Shown here: in pieces, positions 24,628-33,216 of the stretch
Layout: each line of letters begins with the position of its first letter
Numbering within the stretch: the stretch's first letter is position 1
Source of the DNA: Nocardia otitidiscaviarum NBRC 14405
Lineage (GTDB): Bacteria > Actinomycetota > Actinomycetes > Mycobacteriales > Mycobacteriaceae
DNA length: 38,333 bases
Direction of reading: 5' to 3'
Assembly (NCBI RefSeq): GCF_000308635.1
Contig: NZ_BAGD01000272.1
Location: 1 to 38,333, forward strand
Made by a program: the position numbers and the translations under genes
The notes under the pieces: model-generated
Databases searched by the model: none
The model's input: the letters and a program-made list of their open reading frames with translations, nothing else
Told to the model about the DNA's origin: nothing

Positions 24628-25638
24628 CAGGTTCCTGGTGTCGAGCATGCGGACTCCGAACGCGCCGGTGACGGCCGCCATGGCCGCGGCCATGGCGAGG
24701 CCGCCGAGCAGCCCGATACCCACGATCAGCGCGGTCGGCTGGCCGGGCTGCCACAGCGGGGTGGTGATGAGGGCGAACGCCGCGAGACCCGCGATCCAGC
24801 CCACCGCATTGGCCCAGATCCACAGCGCCGCGCGCTCGGTCCGCTCGCGCAGCACGAACCATTGGGCCACGCCGATCGCGAACACCATCACCAGGGCTCC
24901 GACCGCGATCACCGGCGCCTGCACCGCGGGCGGCCAGTCGGTGATGCGGTCGCCGTAGAGCACCGGCACCGTGCCGATCGTCCACGCCACCACCGCTCCC
25001 ACCACGGTAGCCCGAACCCAGCGCCCGGTGGCGAAGTCGCGCAGCCACTTCCGCAGCACCAGGGACTGGAACGAGCCGAGTACCGCACCCTCGACGACGG
25101 CGGCGAGCAGCAGACCCGCGACCACGAGCGCGGGGGCGGTGTCGAGGAGCAGCGCGCCGGCGACGGCGGGGGCGACGAAACCCAGGAATTCACCGGCGGT
25201 CACGGTGGTGAACCACTGCCGCCACCGGCTGGTGTGATTCGGCTGGGTTCGCGCCAGCTCGATCACCAGGTACGGATCGGTCGCCGTCGTCCGCTGGCGC
25301 GGATGTTCGTGCAGGTAGACCGCCTCGACCTCCTCGTGCTCGATCGTTCCGGGCGCGACCAGGCGGCCGATTCCGGCGAGCCAATCGCCGTCGATGCGAA
25401 TCGACACCGAATGCGGTGTCCGGAAATTGCGCCACCAGTTCTTCGCGGCGGCATTGCCCACCCGGACGATCACGGTGTCGCCGGAACGCGCGTAGGACAC
25501 CGGCAGCGCGATCCGCCGTCCTGATCGGCGGCCCAGGTAGCGCAGTTCCGCGACGGTGTGGCCCAGCCCCATGGGGAATCGCAGCGCCATCAGCACCGCG
25601 GACGAACCCACACCCGAGGTCTCGTACTTCGTGGTCAT
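24613..25638 (-). CDS. Deazaflavin-dependent nitroreductase-like domain fused to a membrane domain
   Basis: This 341-residue protein has two parts. Residues 1-145 match the F420-dependent (Ddn/DUF385) nitroreductase fold. Visible segments are TVAELRYLGRRSGRRIALPVSYARSGDTVIVRVGNAAAKNWWRNF, a typical split-barrel with the RSG and WWRN elements, and later VIELART. Residues about 160-335 are hydrophobic with about five membrane spans (FVAPAVAGALLLDTAPALVVAGLLL, VVGAVVAWTIGTVPVL, PVIAVGALVMVFAIGVAQWF, WIWANAVGWIAGLAAFALI, ALIVGIGLLGGLAMAAAMA). I know of no standard name for this fusion. The start is ATG 25638 with GGAGGTCG about 7 nt upstream. It precedes the Usp gene on the same strand. Confidence 0.75.
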   Translation of the reverse strand: MTTKYETSGVGSSAVLMALRFPMGLGHTVAELRYLGRRSGRRIALPVSYARSGDTVIVRVGNAAAKNWWRNFRTPHSVSIRIDGDWLAGIGRLVAPGTIEHEEVEAVYLHEHPRQRTTATDPYLVIELARTQPNHTSRWRQWFTTVTAGEFLGFVAPAVAGALLLDTAPALVVAGLLLAAVVEGAVLGSFQSLVLRKWLRDFATGRWVRATVVGAVVAWTIGTVPVLYGDRITDWPPAVQAPVIAVGALVMVFAIGVAQWFVLRERTERAALWIWANAVGWIAGLAAFALITTPLWQPGQPTALIVGIGLLGGLAMAAAMAAVTGAFGVRMLDTRNLVSPH

Positions 25639-25875
25639 CGCGACCTCCGCACCGCCGGCGAGGCGACGCCCGGTTCGTTCGCCCGGTGGCGCCGCGTCGA
25701 GGAATATTGTCGCCTCGATCGTGGCCCGCCGCCGCTGTCCGTCGACAGGGTCCCCCGCCGCTTCGGGAGGTGACCATCGTCCTCGCGGGGCGGGCACGAC
25801 GGCTCTCACCCACCGCGTAGGCGCTGACGCACGCTCGGGGAACCACGACAACCCATCCGAAAGAGGCGAACGACC

Positions 25876-26526
25876 ATGTCCCATCAGAGTGATCCGCTCG
25901 CGCCCGCCGTGCACACCGCGCACGAATGGCTCAATGCCATCGCCGACGGTCTCGACACCTATGACAAGGCCTTCGCGCACCGTGCCATGCGTGCCTGGTT
26001 GCACACCGTGCGTGATCGCATCGGCGTCAACGCCGCCGCCCACCTGAGCGCGCAGCTGCCGGAACTGCTGCGCGGCATCTTCTACGAGGGTTGGATGCCC
26101 GCGCATGTGCCGGTGCCGCACGACGTGGCGTCGTTCCTCACCCAATTCGCCCGGGAGGCGGGCGTTTCCCGCGACGAGGCGGCGGCACTGGCCGGTGTGG
26201 TGACCGATTCCTTCGCCGCACTGTTCTCCCCCGGACAGCTCGACCACGTGCTCGCCCAACTCCCGGTGGCGCTGCGCCATGTGCTGCTCGGTGCGGATCT
26301 GTCGGGTGTGCTGGCGGGCGCGGCGGTCCTCACCCAGGGCGAGACCGACCGGGTGGACGAGTTGGAGGTGCGGGTGGCGGCACTGCGCGACGCGGTGGCG
26401 GTGCTGGCGCGCGGGCTGGAGGATTTGCCCGGCGGGCCGTCACCGGAGGCCGCCCGCGCCGCCCAGCACGCCCACCGCATCCTGCTCGCCGAGGGCCTGA
26501 GCGACACCAGGCAGCAGCCGGTGTAG
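25876..26526 (+). CDS. DUF2267 domain protein
   Basis: This 216-residue soluble protein begins with a DUF2267 domain (about residues 13-145). It contains AHEWLNAIADGLDTYDKAFAHRAMRAWLHTVRDRI, HLSAQLPELLRGIFYEGWMP and a second similar half (VPHDVASFLTQFAREAGV, LDHVLAQLPVALRHVL), giving an internal duplication. A C-terminal heptad-like helix (TDRVDELEVRVAALRDAVAVLARGLEDL) suggests a coiled coil. DUF2267 proteins have no established activity but recur near stress genes in Actinobacteria. The start is ATG 25876 with GAAAGAGG about 9 nt upstream. It is divergent from the nitroreductase fusion and convergent with the ABC permease. Confidence 0.85.
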   Translation: MSHQSDPLAPAVHTAHEWLNAIADGLDTYDKAFAHRAMRAWLHTVRDRIGVNAAAHLSAQLPELLRGIFYEGWMPAHVPVPHDVASFLTQFAREAGVSRDEAAALAGVVTDSFAALFSPGQLDHVLAQLPVALRHVLLGADLSGVLAGAAVLTQGETDRVDELEVRVAALRDAVAVLARGLEDLPGGPSPEAARAAQHAHRILLAEGLSDTRQQPV

Positions 26527-26539
26527 GGAGCGCGACAGC

Positions 26540-26575
26540 GACGGCGGCCCGTGGTTCTCACCACGGGCCGCCGTC
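26540..26575. terminator. Strong bidirectional hairpin
   Basis: Perfect 15-bp arms GACGGCGGCCCGTGG and CCACGGGCCGCCGTC enclose a 6-nt loop. It lies between the convergent DUF2267 and ABC permease genes, 14 nt from each stop. Confidence 0.85.
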
Positions 26576-26589
26576 GTGGCGGGCCGCGT

Positions 26590-28215
26590 TCAGTAGCCGA
26601 TATCGCGACGGCGCAGACCGGCCAGAGCGGCCAGCATTCCCAGGCCGGTCAGGGCGAGGAGGGTGAGCAGCGGGCCGGGCCGGGGGTCGTCGAGCGGGAC
26701 TCGGGGCAGGTGGGCGAAGGGGGTGGCCTGGTCGAACCAGGCCGGGAGATCGAAGGATTCGGCGAAGAGGGTGGCGACCGCGCAGTAGGCGAAATAGACC
26801 CACGAGACGGGGGTGGCCAGGCGCGGCAGCCAGCCGTAGGCGAGTGCGGCCACGGCCGCGACCAGCCAGGCGGCGGGCAGGTAGGTGAGTGCGGCGGCGG
26901 CCAGCCGCAGCGGTTCGGCGGCGGTTGAGGTGATCATGCCGTGGCTCAGTCCGACGCCTACCCCACCGGCGACGAGCACCGCGGCGCTGCCGATCAACGC
27001 CACGCTCAGATGGCCCGCGAACCACGTCGTCCGGCCGACCGGGGCGGCGAGCAACGGGTCGGCACGGCCCTCGGTCTCCTCGCCGCGCGCCCGCAGCACC
27101 GCCGTGACGGTGTAGGCGGCGGTCAACAGGGCCAGCGTCGACAGGGACAGCGCCAGATACGAATCGACGGCGTCATCGGCACCGCCGGGCAGGAACGCGG
27201 CGATATCCGGATTGTCGGCGATGAAGTCCTCGATGCTGTCCGCGAATGACCCATAGGCCAGCCCCAGCCCGAAAACACCTGTCACCCAGCCGATCAGCGC
27301 TCCGCGCTGGAGCCGCCAGGCCAGGCTCGCCGGGGACCGCAGGGCCGGGGACGCGGTCGCCCGCCCGGTGCCGTACGCGAACAGTCCGGAGCCGAAATCG
27401 CGCCGGTCCAGCAGCCATACCGCCACCGCGAACAGGACCGCGGTCGCCGCTGCGAACAGCAGCAGCGGCCACCAGCGGTCCATCACGTAGGGATAGCTGC
27501 GCTGCCCCCACCCGATCGGCGAGAGCCACGACGCCGTGCCATTGCCCACGTCGCCCACCGCGCGCAGCACCCAGGCGGCGGCCAGGGCCAGCGACACGGC
27601 ACCGTACACGCTGCGTGGATTCTCGAACACCTGCGCCGCCACCGCCGTGACGGCGGCGAAGGTCACCCCGGTCCCGGCCAGCACGGCCCCGAGCAGCAGC
27701 GAGCCGCCCACCGGCAGACCGGTGCCCACCGCGACGGCGCAGACGGCCACCGCCGCGACGGCGTTCGCCGCGACGGCCAGCAGCAGCGCCGCGACCAGCG
27801 CCGCGCGCCGCCCCACCCGGGCGGAGCGAATCAGTTCGGCCCGACCGGTCTCCTCGTCGGTGCGGGTGTGGCGGCCGACCAGAAACATATTCATGAGCGC
27901 GATCACGACGGCGAGGTAGGTGAAGATCTCGAACAGCACCTCCCCGCCGATCGTGTCGAGCAGTCGCAACGGCCCGCCCAGCGCCACCACGGCGGCATTG
28001 CCGCCCATGGTCCGCCGCAGCGCCTCCAGCTTCTCGGGCGTGTCGTAGAGGCGCTGGCTGCTCACCGACTGCAACGCCAGCAGCGCGCCGAGGCCGAATA
28101 TCCACCAGGGCAGCGTGAATCGCTCCCGCCGCAGCGCGAAGCGCAGCAGGGTGCCCGCCCCCGCCGCCTGGGTGGGCCGCGGCTCCCGGGTCGTCCCGGT
28201 GTCGAGGGCGGTCAC
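26590..28215 (-). CDS. ABC exporter permease (polyketide/tetronasin exporter type)
   Basis: This 541-residue membrane protein is the permease of a two-gene ABC-2-like exporter. It has about 12 hydrophobic spans in two halves of six, with a conserved loop after TM2 carrying MFLVGRHTRTDEETGRAELIRSARVGRRA. The equivalent loop in the second half reads VLRARGEETEGRADPLLAAPVGRTTW. The paired RxxEExGRxEL loop is characteristic of the exporter-of-polyketide-antibiotics family. The start is GTG 28215, overlapping the ATPase stop by 4 nt (GTGA), so the two subunits are translationally coupled. Substrate unknown. Confidence 0.88.
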   Translation of the reverse strand: MTALDTGTTREPRPTQAAGAGTLLRFALRRERFTLPWWIFGLGALLALQSVSSQRLYDTPEKLEALRRTMGGNAAVVALGGPLRLLDTIGGEVLFEIFTYLAVVIALMNMFLVGRHTRTDEETGRAELIRSARVGRRAALVAALLLAVAANAVAAVAVCAVAVGTGLPVGGSLLLGAVLAGTGVTFAAVTAVAAQVFENPRSVYGAVSLALAAAWVLRAVGDVGNGTASWLSPIGWGQRSYPYVMDRWWPLLLFAAATAVLFAVAVWLLDRRDFGSGLFAYGTGRATASPALRSPASLAWRLQRGALIGWVTGVFGLGLAYGSFADSIEDFIADNPDIAAFLPGGADDAVDSYLALSLSTLALLTAAYTVTAVLRARGEETEGRADPLLAAPVGRTTWFAGHLSVALIGSAAVLVAGGVGVGLSHGMITSTAAEPLRLAAAALTYLPAAWLVAAVAALAYGWLPRLATPVSWVYFAYCAVATLFAESFDLPAWFDQATPFAHLPRVPLDDPRPGPLLTLLALTGLGMLAALAGLRRRDIGY

Positions 28216-29120
28216 GACGACGCCTGTACCGGCTCGGTCCGGCTGCCGTAGTGGCGCAGGAACAGTTCCTCCAGAGTCGGCGGCGCGCTCTCCAGACTGC
28301 GCACCCCCAGCCAGGCCAGTGAGCGCAGGATGGCGTCCAGATGTTCCGGTTCCACGTCGAAGCGGGCGCGGGTGCCGTCGGCGACCAGGTTGTGCACGCC
28401 GGGCACCGAACCCAGTTCGGTTGCCGGGCGCACGGTTTCGACGGTGATGGTGGTGCGGGTCAGATGCCGCAGCTCGGCGAGGGTGCCACTCTCGACGGTA
28501 TGTCCGTCGCGGATGATGCTCACCCGATCGCACAGCGCCTCGACCTCGCCCAGGATATGGCTCGACAGCAGCACGGTACTCCCCCGCCGTGTCAGATCCC
28601 GTACGCAGGAACGGAATTCGGCGTCCATCAGCGGGTCCAAACCCGCGGTGGGTTCGTCCAGCAGATACAGTTCCGCCTCGCAGGCCAGCGCCGCCACCAG
28701 CGCGACCTTCTGCCGGTTGCCCTTGGAGTAGGCGCGGGCCTTCACCTTGGGGTCCAGCCGGAATCGTTCCAGCAGTTCGTCGCGGCGGCGGCGATCGGTC
28801 CGGCCGCGCAGCCGGGCCAGCAGGTCGATGACCTCGCCGCCGGTGATGCCGGGCCACAGCGTCACCTCACCGGGTACGTACGCCAGCCGGGCATGCAGGG
28901 CCACCGCGTCCCGCCAGGGGTCGCCGTCCAACATCCGTACCGTCCCGGCGTCGGGCCGCAACAGTCCCAGCAGGATCCGGATGGTGGTCGTCTTCCCGGC
29001 CCCGTTGGGTCCGAGGAATCCGTGCACCTCCCCCGTGCGCACGGTGAGGTTCAGCTCGTCGAGCGCGCGCGTGCGGCCGAACGTCTTGGTCAGGCCGGTG
29101 ATGGTGATCGCGTCGGTCAT
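28212..29120 (-). CDS. ABC exporter ATP-binding protein
   Basis: This 302-residue ATPase energises the permease encoded next. Motifs: Walker A GPNGAGKTT, signature YSKGNRQKVAL, Walker B LYLLDEPTAGLD and H-loop SSH. A C-terminal extension of about 80 residues (ITVETVRPATELGSVPGV and beyond) is usual for the drug-export DRA subfamily, and the protein ends LEELFLRHYG. Start: ATG 29120 has GAGAAGGG at 6 nt. ATG 29126 overlaps the stop of the trehalose enzyme as ATGA, but the ribosome-binding site would then touch it. Either way the gene is joined to the trehalose gene without a gap and is probably on the same transcript. Confidence 0.92.
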   Translation of the reverse strand: MTDAITITGLTKTFGRTRALDELNLTVRTGEVHGFLGPNGAGKTTTIRILLGLLRPDAGTVRMLDGDPWRDAVALHARLAYVPGEVTLWPGITGGEVIDLLARLRGRTDRRRRDELLERFRLDPKVKARAYSKGNRQKVALVAALACEAELYLLDEPTAGLDPLMDAEFRSCVRDLTRRGSTVLLSSHILGEVEALCDRVSIIRDGHTVESGTLAELRHLTRTTITVETVRPATELGSVPGVHNLVADGTRARFDVEPEHLDAILRSLAWLGVRSLESAPPTLEELFLRHYGSRTEPVQASS

Positions 29121-29122
29121 GG

Positions 29123-32100
29123 TCATCCCTTCTCCGCCAGGGGAATCCGTACGGTGCGGCCCGCGGCGAGCCGGTCGACCCGGCCGCGGCATTCGATCTC
29201 GACATCCGGTACGGCTCCCGGATCGGAGCGGACCTCGAGTTCGGTCGCGCCGACACCGACGGTCATGCGGTGGCCCCGGTAGACGATCGGGAAGCTGAGT
29301 GTGCCCAGTTCCTTCGGCCACGCCGGGTCGAATATCAGTCGGCCGGAACGCAATTCCAGGCCGGTGAAACACCGTTGCAGTAGATCGACGCTGCCCGCCA
29401 TGGCGCCCAGATGGATTCCCTCGGCGGTGGTGCCGCCCTGGATGTCGGCGATATCGGAGGACAGCACCCGATCGAAGAACTCCGCGGCCCGATCTCGGTG
29501 CGCGCGGGCCAGCACCCAGGCGTGCACCAGGGCGCTGAGGGTGGAGCCGTGCGAGGTGCGCGCCAGGTAGTAGTCGATGGTGCGCGGAATCATCTCCGGG
29601 GGCAGTTCGTAGCCGAGGTCGGCCAGCAGTGCCCGCAGTTCGTCGGCCGAGAGCAGATAGAACAGCATCAGCACATCGGCCTGTTTGGCCGCCCGGTAGC
29701 GGTTGACGTCGTCGCCCTCGGCCTCCAGCGCCCGGTCCAGGCGCTGGATTTCGCCGTAGCGAGCCCAATCCAGTTCCGCGAGCCGGTCGTAGCCGTCGAA
29801 CTGGCTGATCACCCCGTCGTGGAACGGCACGTACATGCGCCGGGTGAGGTCCTCCCAGATGCGCGGTTCACCGGGGTCCACCCCGAGCGATTCGAGCAAC
29901 CGCCCGCGCTCGCGCGGACCCAGCAGGGCCAGGGCATCGAGCGTGCGCCGGATGGTCCAGACCGTCATCACATTGATGTAGGCATTGTCGTCGATACCGT
30001 CCAGGGGCGCGTCCGGATACCCGGAGTGGAATTCGTCCGGCCCGATGATGCCGCGAACGCGATAGCGATTCCGCTCGGGGTCGTACTCCACCCGGCTCGC
30101 CCAGAACCGGGTGATCTCCACCAGCAGCTCGGCGCCGTACTCGGTGAGGAATTCCACGTCCCCGGTGGCCTCGTGGTACTCCCACACGGTGTAGGCGACC
30201 GCCAGCCCCGCGTGGTGGGCGCGCACGCTCGGATCCGGATTCCAGTGTCCCGATTCCGGATTCAGGTGCAGGCGCTGCGACTCCTCGCGCCCGTCGCTGC
30301 CGGACTGCCAGGGGAACAGCGCACCGGCCCAGCCGCCCGCCCGCGCCGCCCGCCGCGCCTCCGGCAGGCGGCGATGGCGGTAGCGCAGCAGCGCGCGGGT
30401 GACCATGGGAAAGCGCACGGTGAGGACGGGGCAGATGAACATCTCGTCCCAGAACACGTGCCCGCGATAGGCCTCCCCGTGCAGCCCGCGGGCGGGTACG
30501 CCCACATCGAGATCGGCGGTGTGCGGGGAGAGGGTTTGCAGTAGATGCATGAGGTGGAAGCGCACCAGGCGCACCCCGTGGTCGTGGCCGTCGAGGTCGA
30601 ACCGCGCCCGCTCCCACAGGTGTTCCCAGGCCGTGTCGTGACCGGCCAGCAACCGCGCGAAGTCGCCGCAGGCGGCCAGCTCCCGGGCGGCGGCCTCGGC
30701 CGGGGTGGCGATGGCGTGGTCGCGTCCGGTGTAGACGGTGGCCACCTTCTCCAGCGTCACCGAACCCCACTCGGCGGTGTCGACGGTGAACTCCTGGCCG
30801 ACCACCTGTCCCTCGTCGATGAATCGGGTTGTCTCATAGCAGGTCTCACCGCTGACGCGGACCGTCGAGCGGGCAGCCACGGCGATCGGGATCTCGGAGC
30901 TGTTGGTGCGCACGGCGACCAGCACGGCATCCGGCGACAGCACGGCGGTGGTGACGGGCACCAGGTGGTCGCCCGACAGGGCGCGATAGCGGTCCACCAG
31001 TGTGTTCCGCACGTCGGTGTCGACGACCGAGCGCAGGGTCACCGGCCCCGACCAGTTCTCGGCGGTGAGGGTGGTCTCCAGCGCGCAGATGTGGGGTGCG
31101 TGCATGGCGGCGAAGCGGCGCTGCCGCACCGTGGTGATGCGTCCGGCCGCGTCGCGGAATCGGAAGCGCCGAATGAGAATCGCCCGGCGCAGGTCCAGTT
31201 GCTGGCGATAGGACAGCAGTTCGGCGCGGTCGATGTCGAACCAGTCGCCGTCGCCGATCCGGAAGGTGACCGGGAGCCAGTTGGGCAGATTCACCAGGCT
31301 CTCGTTGTCCACGGTGCGTCCGGCGATCTCGTCGAAGCGCCGGTTGTAGACGCCCGCGACATAGGTGCCGGGGTAATGCCGTTCGCCCGCGGCGCATTCC
31401 GGGACGGCCCCGCGGGTGCCCAGATAGCCGTTGCCGACCGTGCACAGCGCTTCGCGCAACTTCTCCGCGGCCGGGTCGTAGCCCTCGAAGGTCAGCATCC
31501 ACTGCTCCGAGGCGGACAGGTCGGGGTCGGTGCGCAGCCAGTCCGCCAATCGGTCCAGCAGGTCGCGCGCCCGGCGTGGTCCGGCCACCGCGAAGCGCGC
31601 GGCGGTGTAGCGGTCCCCGCTCTCGGCGTGGCGGACCGCGATGCCGATACCGTCGGCCTCGATGGCGTCGAACGCGTCCTCGTCGGTCAGGTCGTCGCCC
31701 AGGTACATCGGCACCGCAGGCACGGCGAGCCGGTCCAGGATCCAGCGCAGCGCCCGGCCCTTGTCCCACTCCACATCGGGGCGCAGTTCGGTGACCTTGC
31801 GGCCGCCGGTGGCGCGCAGTCCCACCGCCCGGGCCACGTCGTGGGCGGCGCTCACCACCACCGCGACCTGATCGCGCGGCACCGTACGGTGGTGGACGGC
31901 GACGGTGAACCGTTTGGGCTCCACCAGCGCCCCGGGCACGTCGGCGAGCCGGTCGCGCAGCAGCCGCGCCGCCTGCTCGACCACCGCCTCGGCATGGGGT
32001 GCCGCGCCGTGCACGTGCCGGGTGCCGTCCGGGGCCATCAGCTCGAAGCCGTGACTGCCCGCGTACCACAGCCCGTCCACCCCGACCCGGACCCGCAGAT

Positions 32101-33082
32101 CCTCCAGTGCGCGGCCGCTGACCACCGCGACCGGGCAGGCCGCCGCCAGTTCGGCCAGTACCGAGCGCGCGCCCTCCACCGGTTGCGCGGCGGCCGGATC
32201 GGGCACGATATCGGAGAGTGTGCCGTCGAAGTCGAGCAGTACGGCGGCCTTGCCGGTATCCAGCAGATCGGTGATCCGCGACCACGACCGCAGCGCGTCC
32301 GGGAGTTCGGACACCCGGCGAAATCCGCTGCGCAGCAGCACGTCCGACGCGACCGCCACCACGGTGTCCGCGCCCTGCTCGCGCAGCCGGTCGGCATGCC
32401 CGCCACGGTCGACACCGATCACCGATCCGAAGCCGCCCCGGCGACCGGCCGCCACTCCGGCCTCGGCGTCCTCCAGCACCACCGTGCGCTCGGGCTCGGC
32501 CCCGAGCCGGTACGCCGCCTCGAGCAGCATGGCGGGGTCGGGTTTGCCCGCCAGCCCGAGCCTTTCGGCCTCCAGGCCGTCGACCCGCACCTCGAACAGA
32601 TCGGCCAGCCCGGCCGCCGCCAGCACCTCGGCCGCATTGCGACTGGCGGAGAACACCGCCGTGCCGAGACCGGCGGCGTGCAGCCGTCGGATCAATGCCA
32701 CCGTGCCGTCGAAGACACGCACGCCGTCCCGCGCCACCCGTGCCAGGAACAGCCGATCCTTGCGGTTGCCGAGCCCACACACGGTATCGACGTCCTCGCG
32801 CTCCGACGGATCCCCCCAAGGTAGCGAGATCCCCCGGGACGCAAGGAAATCGGCCACGCCGCGGTAGCGCGGTTTGCCGTCGACGTAGCGCAGGTAGTCG
32901 TCGTGGGTGAACGGGGTGAGCCGTTCACCCCGGGCACCGGCGCGCCGGGCGAGGAAGTCGTCGAAGAGTTCGGTCCAGGCCGCGGCGTGCATCGACGCGC
33001 TGTCGGTGACAACCCCGTCCATATCGAAGAGCACAGCGTCGTGGCGGCGCGCATCGATCAGCGCTGCGGTATCGGCGTACAC
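29123..33082 (-). CDS. otsB1: Trehalose enzyme: HAD (beta-phosphoglucomutase-like) + OtsB phosphatase + GH65 (Rv2006-like)
   Basis: A three-domain cytoplasmic protein of about 1319 residues. Domain 1 (about 12-265) is a HAD of beta-phosphoglucomutase type with catalytic FDMDG (Asp20, Asp22), KPDP (Lys180) and the late acidic motif LEDAEAG (Asp205). Domain 2 (about 280-515) is trehalose-6-phosphate phosphatase: LLDFDGTLSDI (Asp284, Asp286), SGR and GDDLTDEDAFD. Domain 3 (about 530-1319) is glycoside hydrolase family 65, with catalytic Glu1017 in GPDEFHSGY and SHGSTLS, a motif compatible with phosphate binding in GH65 phosphorylases. The layout matches M. tuberculosis Rv2006 (OtsB1), a DosR-regulon gene near Rv2004c/Rv2005c. 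Start: GTG 33082 follows GGGAGG very closely; a TTG at 33127 is also in frame and the message may be leaderless. The stop overlaps the ABC ATPase start region. Confidence 0.9.
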   Translation of the reverse strand: MYADTAALIDARRHDAVLFDMDGVVTDSASMHAAAWTELFDDFLARRAGARGERLTPFTHDDYLRYVDGKPRYRGVADFLASRGISLPWGDPSEREDVDTVCGLGNRKDRLFLARVARDGVRVFDGTVALIRRLHAAGLGTAVFSASRNAAEVLAAAGLADLFEVRVDGLEAERLGLAGKPDPAMLLEAAYRLGAEPERTVVLEDAEAGVAAGRRGGFGSVIGVDRGGHADRLREQGADTVVAVASDVLLRSGFRRVSELPDALRSWSRITDLLDTGKAAVLLDFDGTLSDIVPDPAAAQPVEGARSVLAELAAACPVAVVSGRALEDLRVRVGVDGLWYAGSHGFELMAPDGTRHVHGAAPHAEAVVEQAARLLRDRLADVPGALVEPKRFTVAVHHRTVPRDQVAVVVSAAHDVARAVGLRATGGRKVTELRPDVEWDKGRALRWILDRLAVPAVPMYLGDDLTDEDAFDAIEADGIGIAVRHAESGDRYTAARFAVAGPRRARDLLDRLADWLRTDPDLSASEQWMLTFEGYDPAAEKLREALCTVGNGYLGTRGAVPECAAGERHYPGTYVAGVYNRRFDEIAGRTVDNESLVNLPNWLPVTFRIGDGDWFDIDRAELLSYRQQLDLRRAILIRRFRFRDAAGRITTVRQRRFAAMHAPHICALETTLTAENWSGPVTLRSVVDTDVRNTLVDRYRALSGDHLVPVTTAVLSPDAVLVAVRTNSSEIPIAVAARSTVRVSGETCYETTRFIDEGQVVGQEFTVDTAEWGSVTLEKVATVYTGRDHAIATPAEAAARELAACGDFARLLAGHDTAWEHLWERARFDLDGHDHGVRLVRFHLMHLLQTLSPHTADLDVGVPARGLHGEAYRGHVFWDEMFICPVLTVRFPMVTRALLRYRHRRLPEARRAARAGGWAGALFPWQSGSDGREESQRLHLNPESGHWNPDPSVRAHHAGLAVAYTVWEYHEATGDVEFLTEYGAELLVEITRFWASRVEYDPERNRYRVRGIIGPDEFHSGYPDAPLDGIDDNAYINVMTVWTIRRTLDALALLGPRERGRLLESLGVDPGEPRIWEDLTRRMYVPFHDGVISQFDGYDRLAELDWARYGEIQRLDRALEAEGDDVNRYRAAKQADVLMLFYLLSADELRALLADLGYELPPEMIPRTIDYYLARTSHGSTLSALVHAWVLARAHRDRAAEFFDRVLSSDIADIQGGTTAEGIHLGAMAGSVDLLQRCFTGLELRSGRLIFDPAWPKELGTLSFPIVYRGHRMTVGVGATELEVRSDPGAVPDVEIECRGRVDRLAAGRTVRIPLAEKG

Positions 33083-33116
33083 ACCTCCCAGGTTGGCTGG
33101 CGCGGAGATTGTCCAG

Positions 33117-33136
33117 CAAGAGAACAAAGTCCCCGC
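33117..33136 (-). promoter_or_regulatory. DosR-like box upstream of the trehalose enzyme
   Basis: Read on the minus strand, GCGGGGACTTTGTTCTCTTG matches the DosR consensus at about 12 of 20 positions. The first half (GGGGACTTT) is strong and the second weak. Its centre is about 45 bp from GTG 33082, the usual position for an activator site over a leaderless start. Confidence 0.45.
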
Positions 33137-33163
33137 ACCCCCGGGGGGTGCGGTACCCGGCGG

Positions 33164-33183
33164 TTCGGGACCTAGGACTCGTT
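33164..33183 (+). promoter_or_regulatory. DosR-like box upstream of the Acg-like nitroreductase
   Basis: TTCGGGACCTAGGACTCGTT matches TTSGGGACTWWAGTCCCSAA at about 14 of 20, with the left half TTCGGGAC perfect. It is centred about 43 bp upstream of ATG 33217. With the box for the opposite gene, it fills the divergent promoter region. Confidence 0.55.
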
Positions 33184-33216
33184 ACACCGCCTCCACGCGC
33201 TCTTACCGTGAGCGCT

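Noticed and set aside
25738..25757. A GGGGGACCCTG half-site (minus strand) as a further DosR-like box upstream of the nitroreductase fusion
   Set aside because: Only about half of the consensus positions match, the second half-site is absent, and the distance to the start is over 100 bp. It was left out of the box list.
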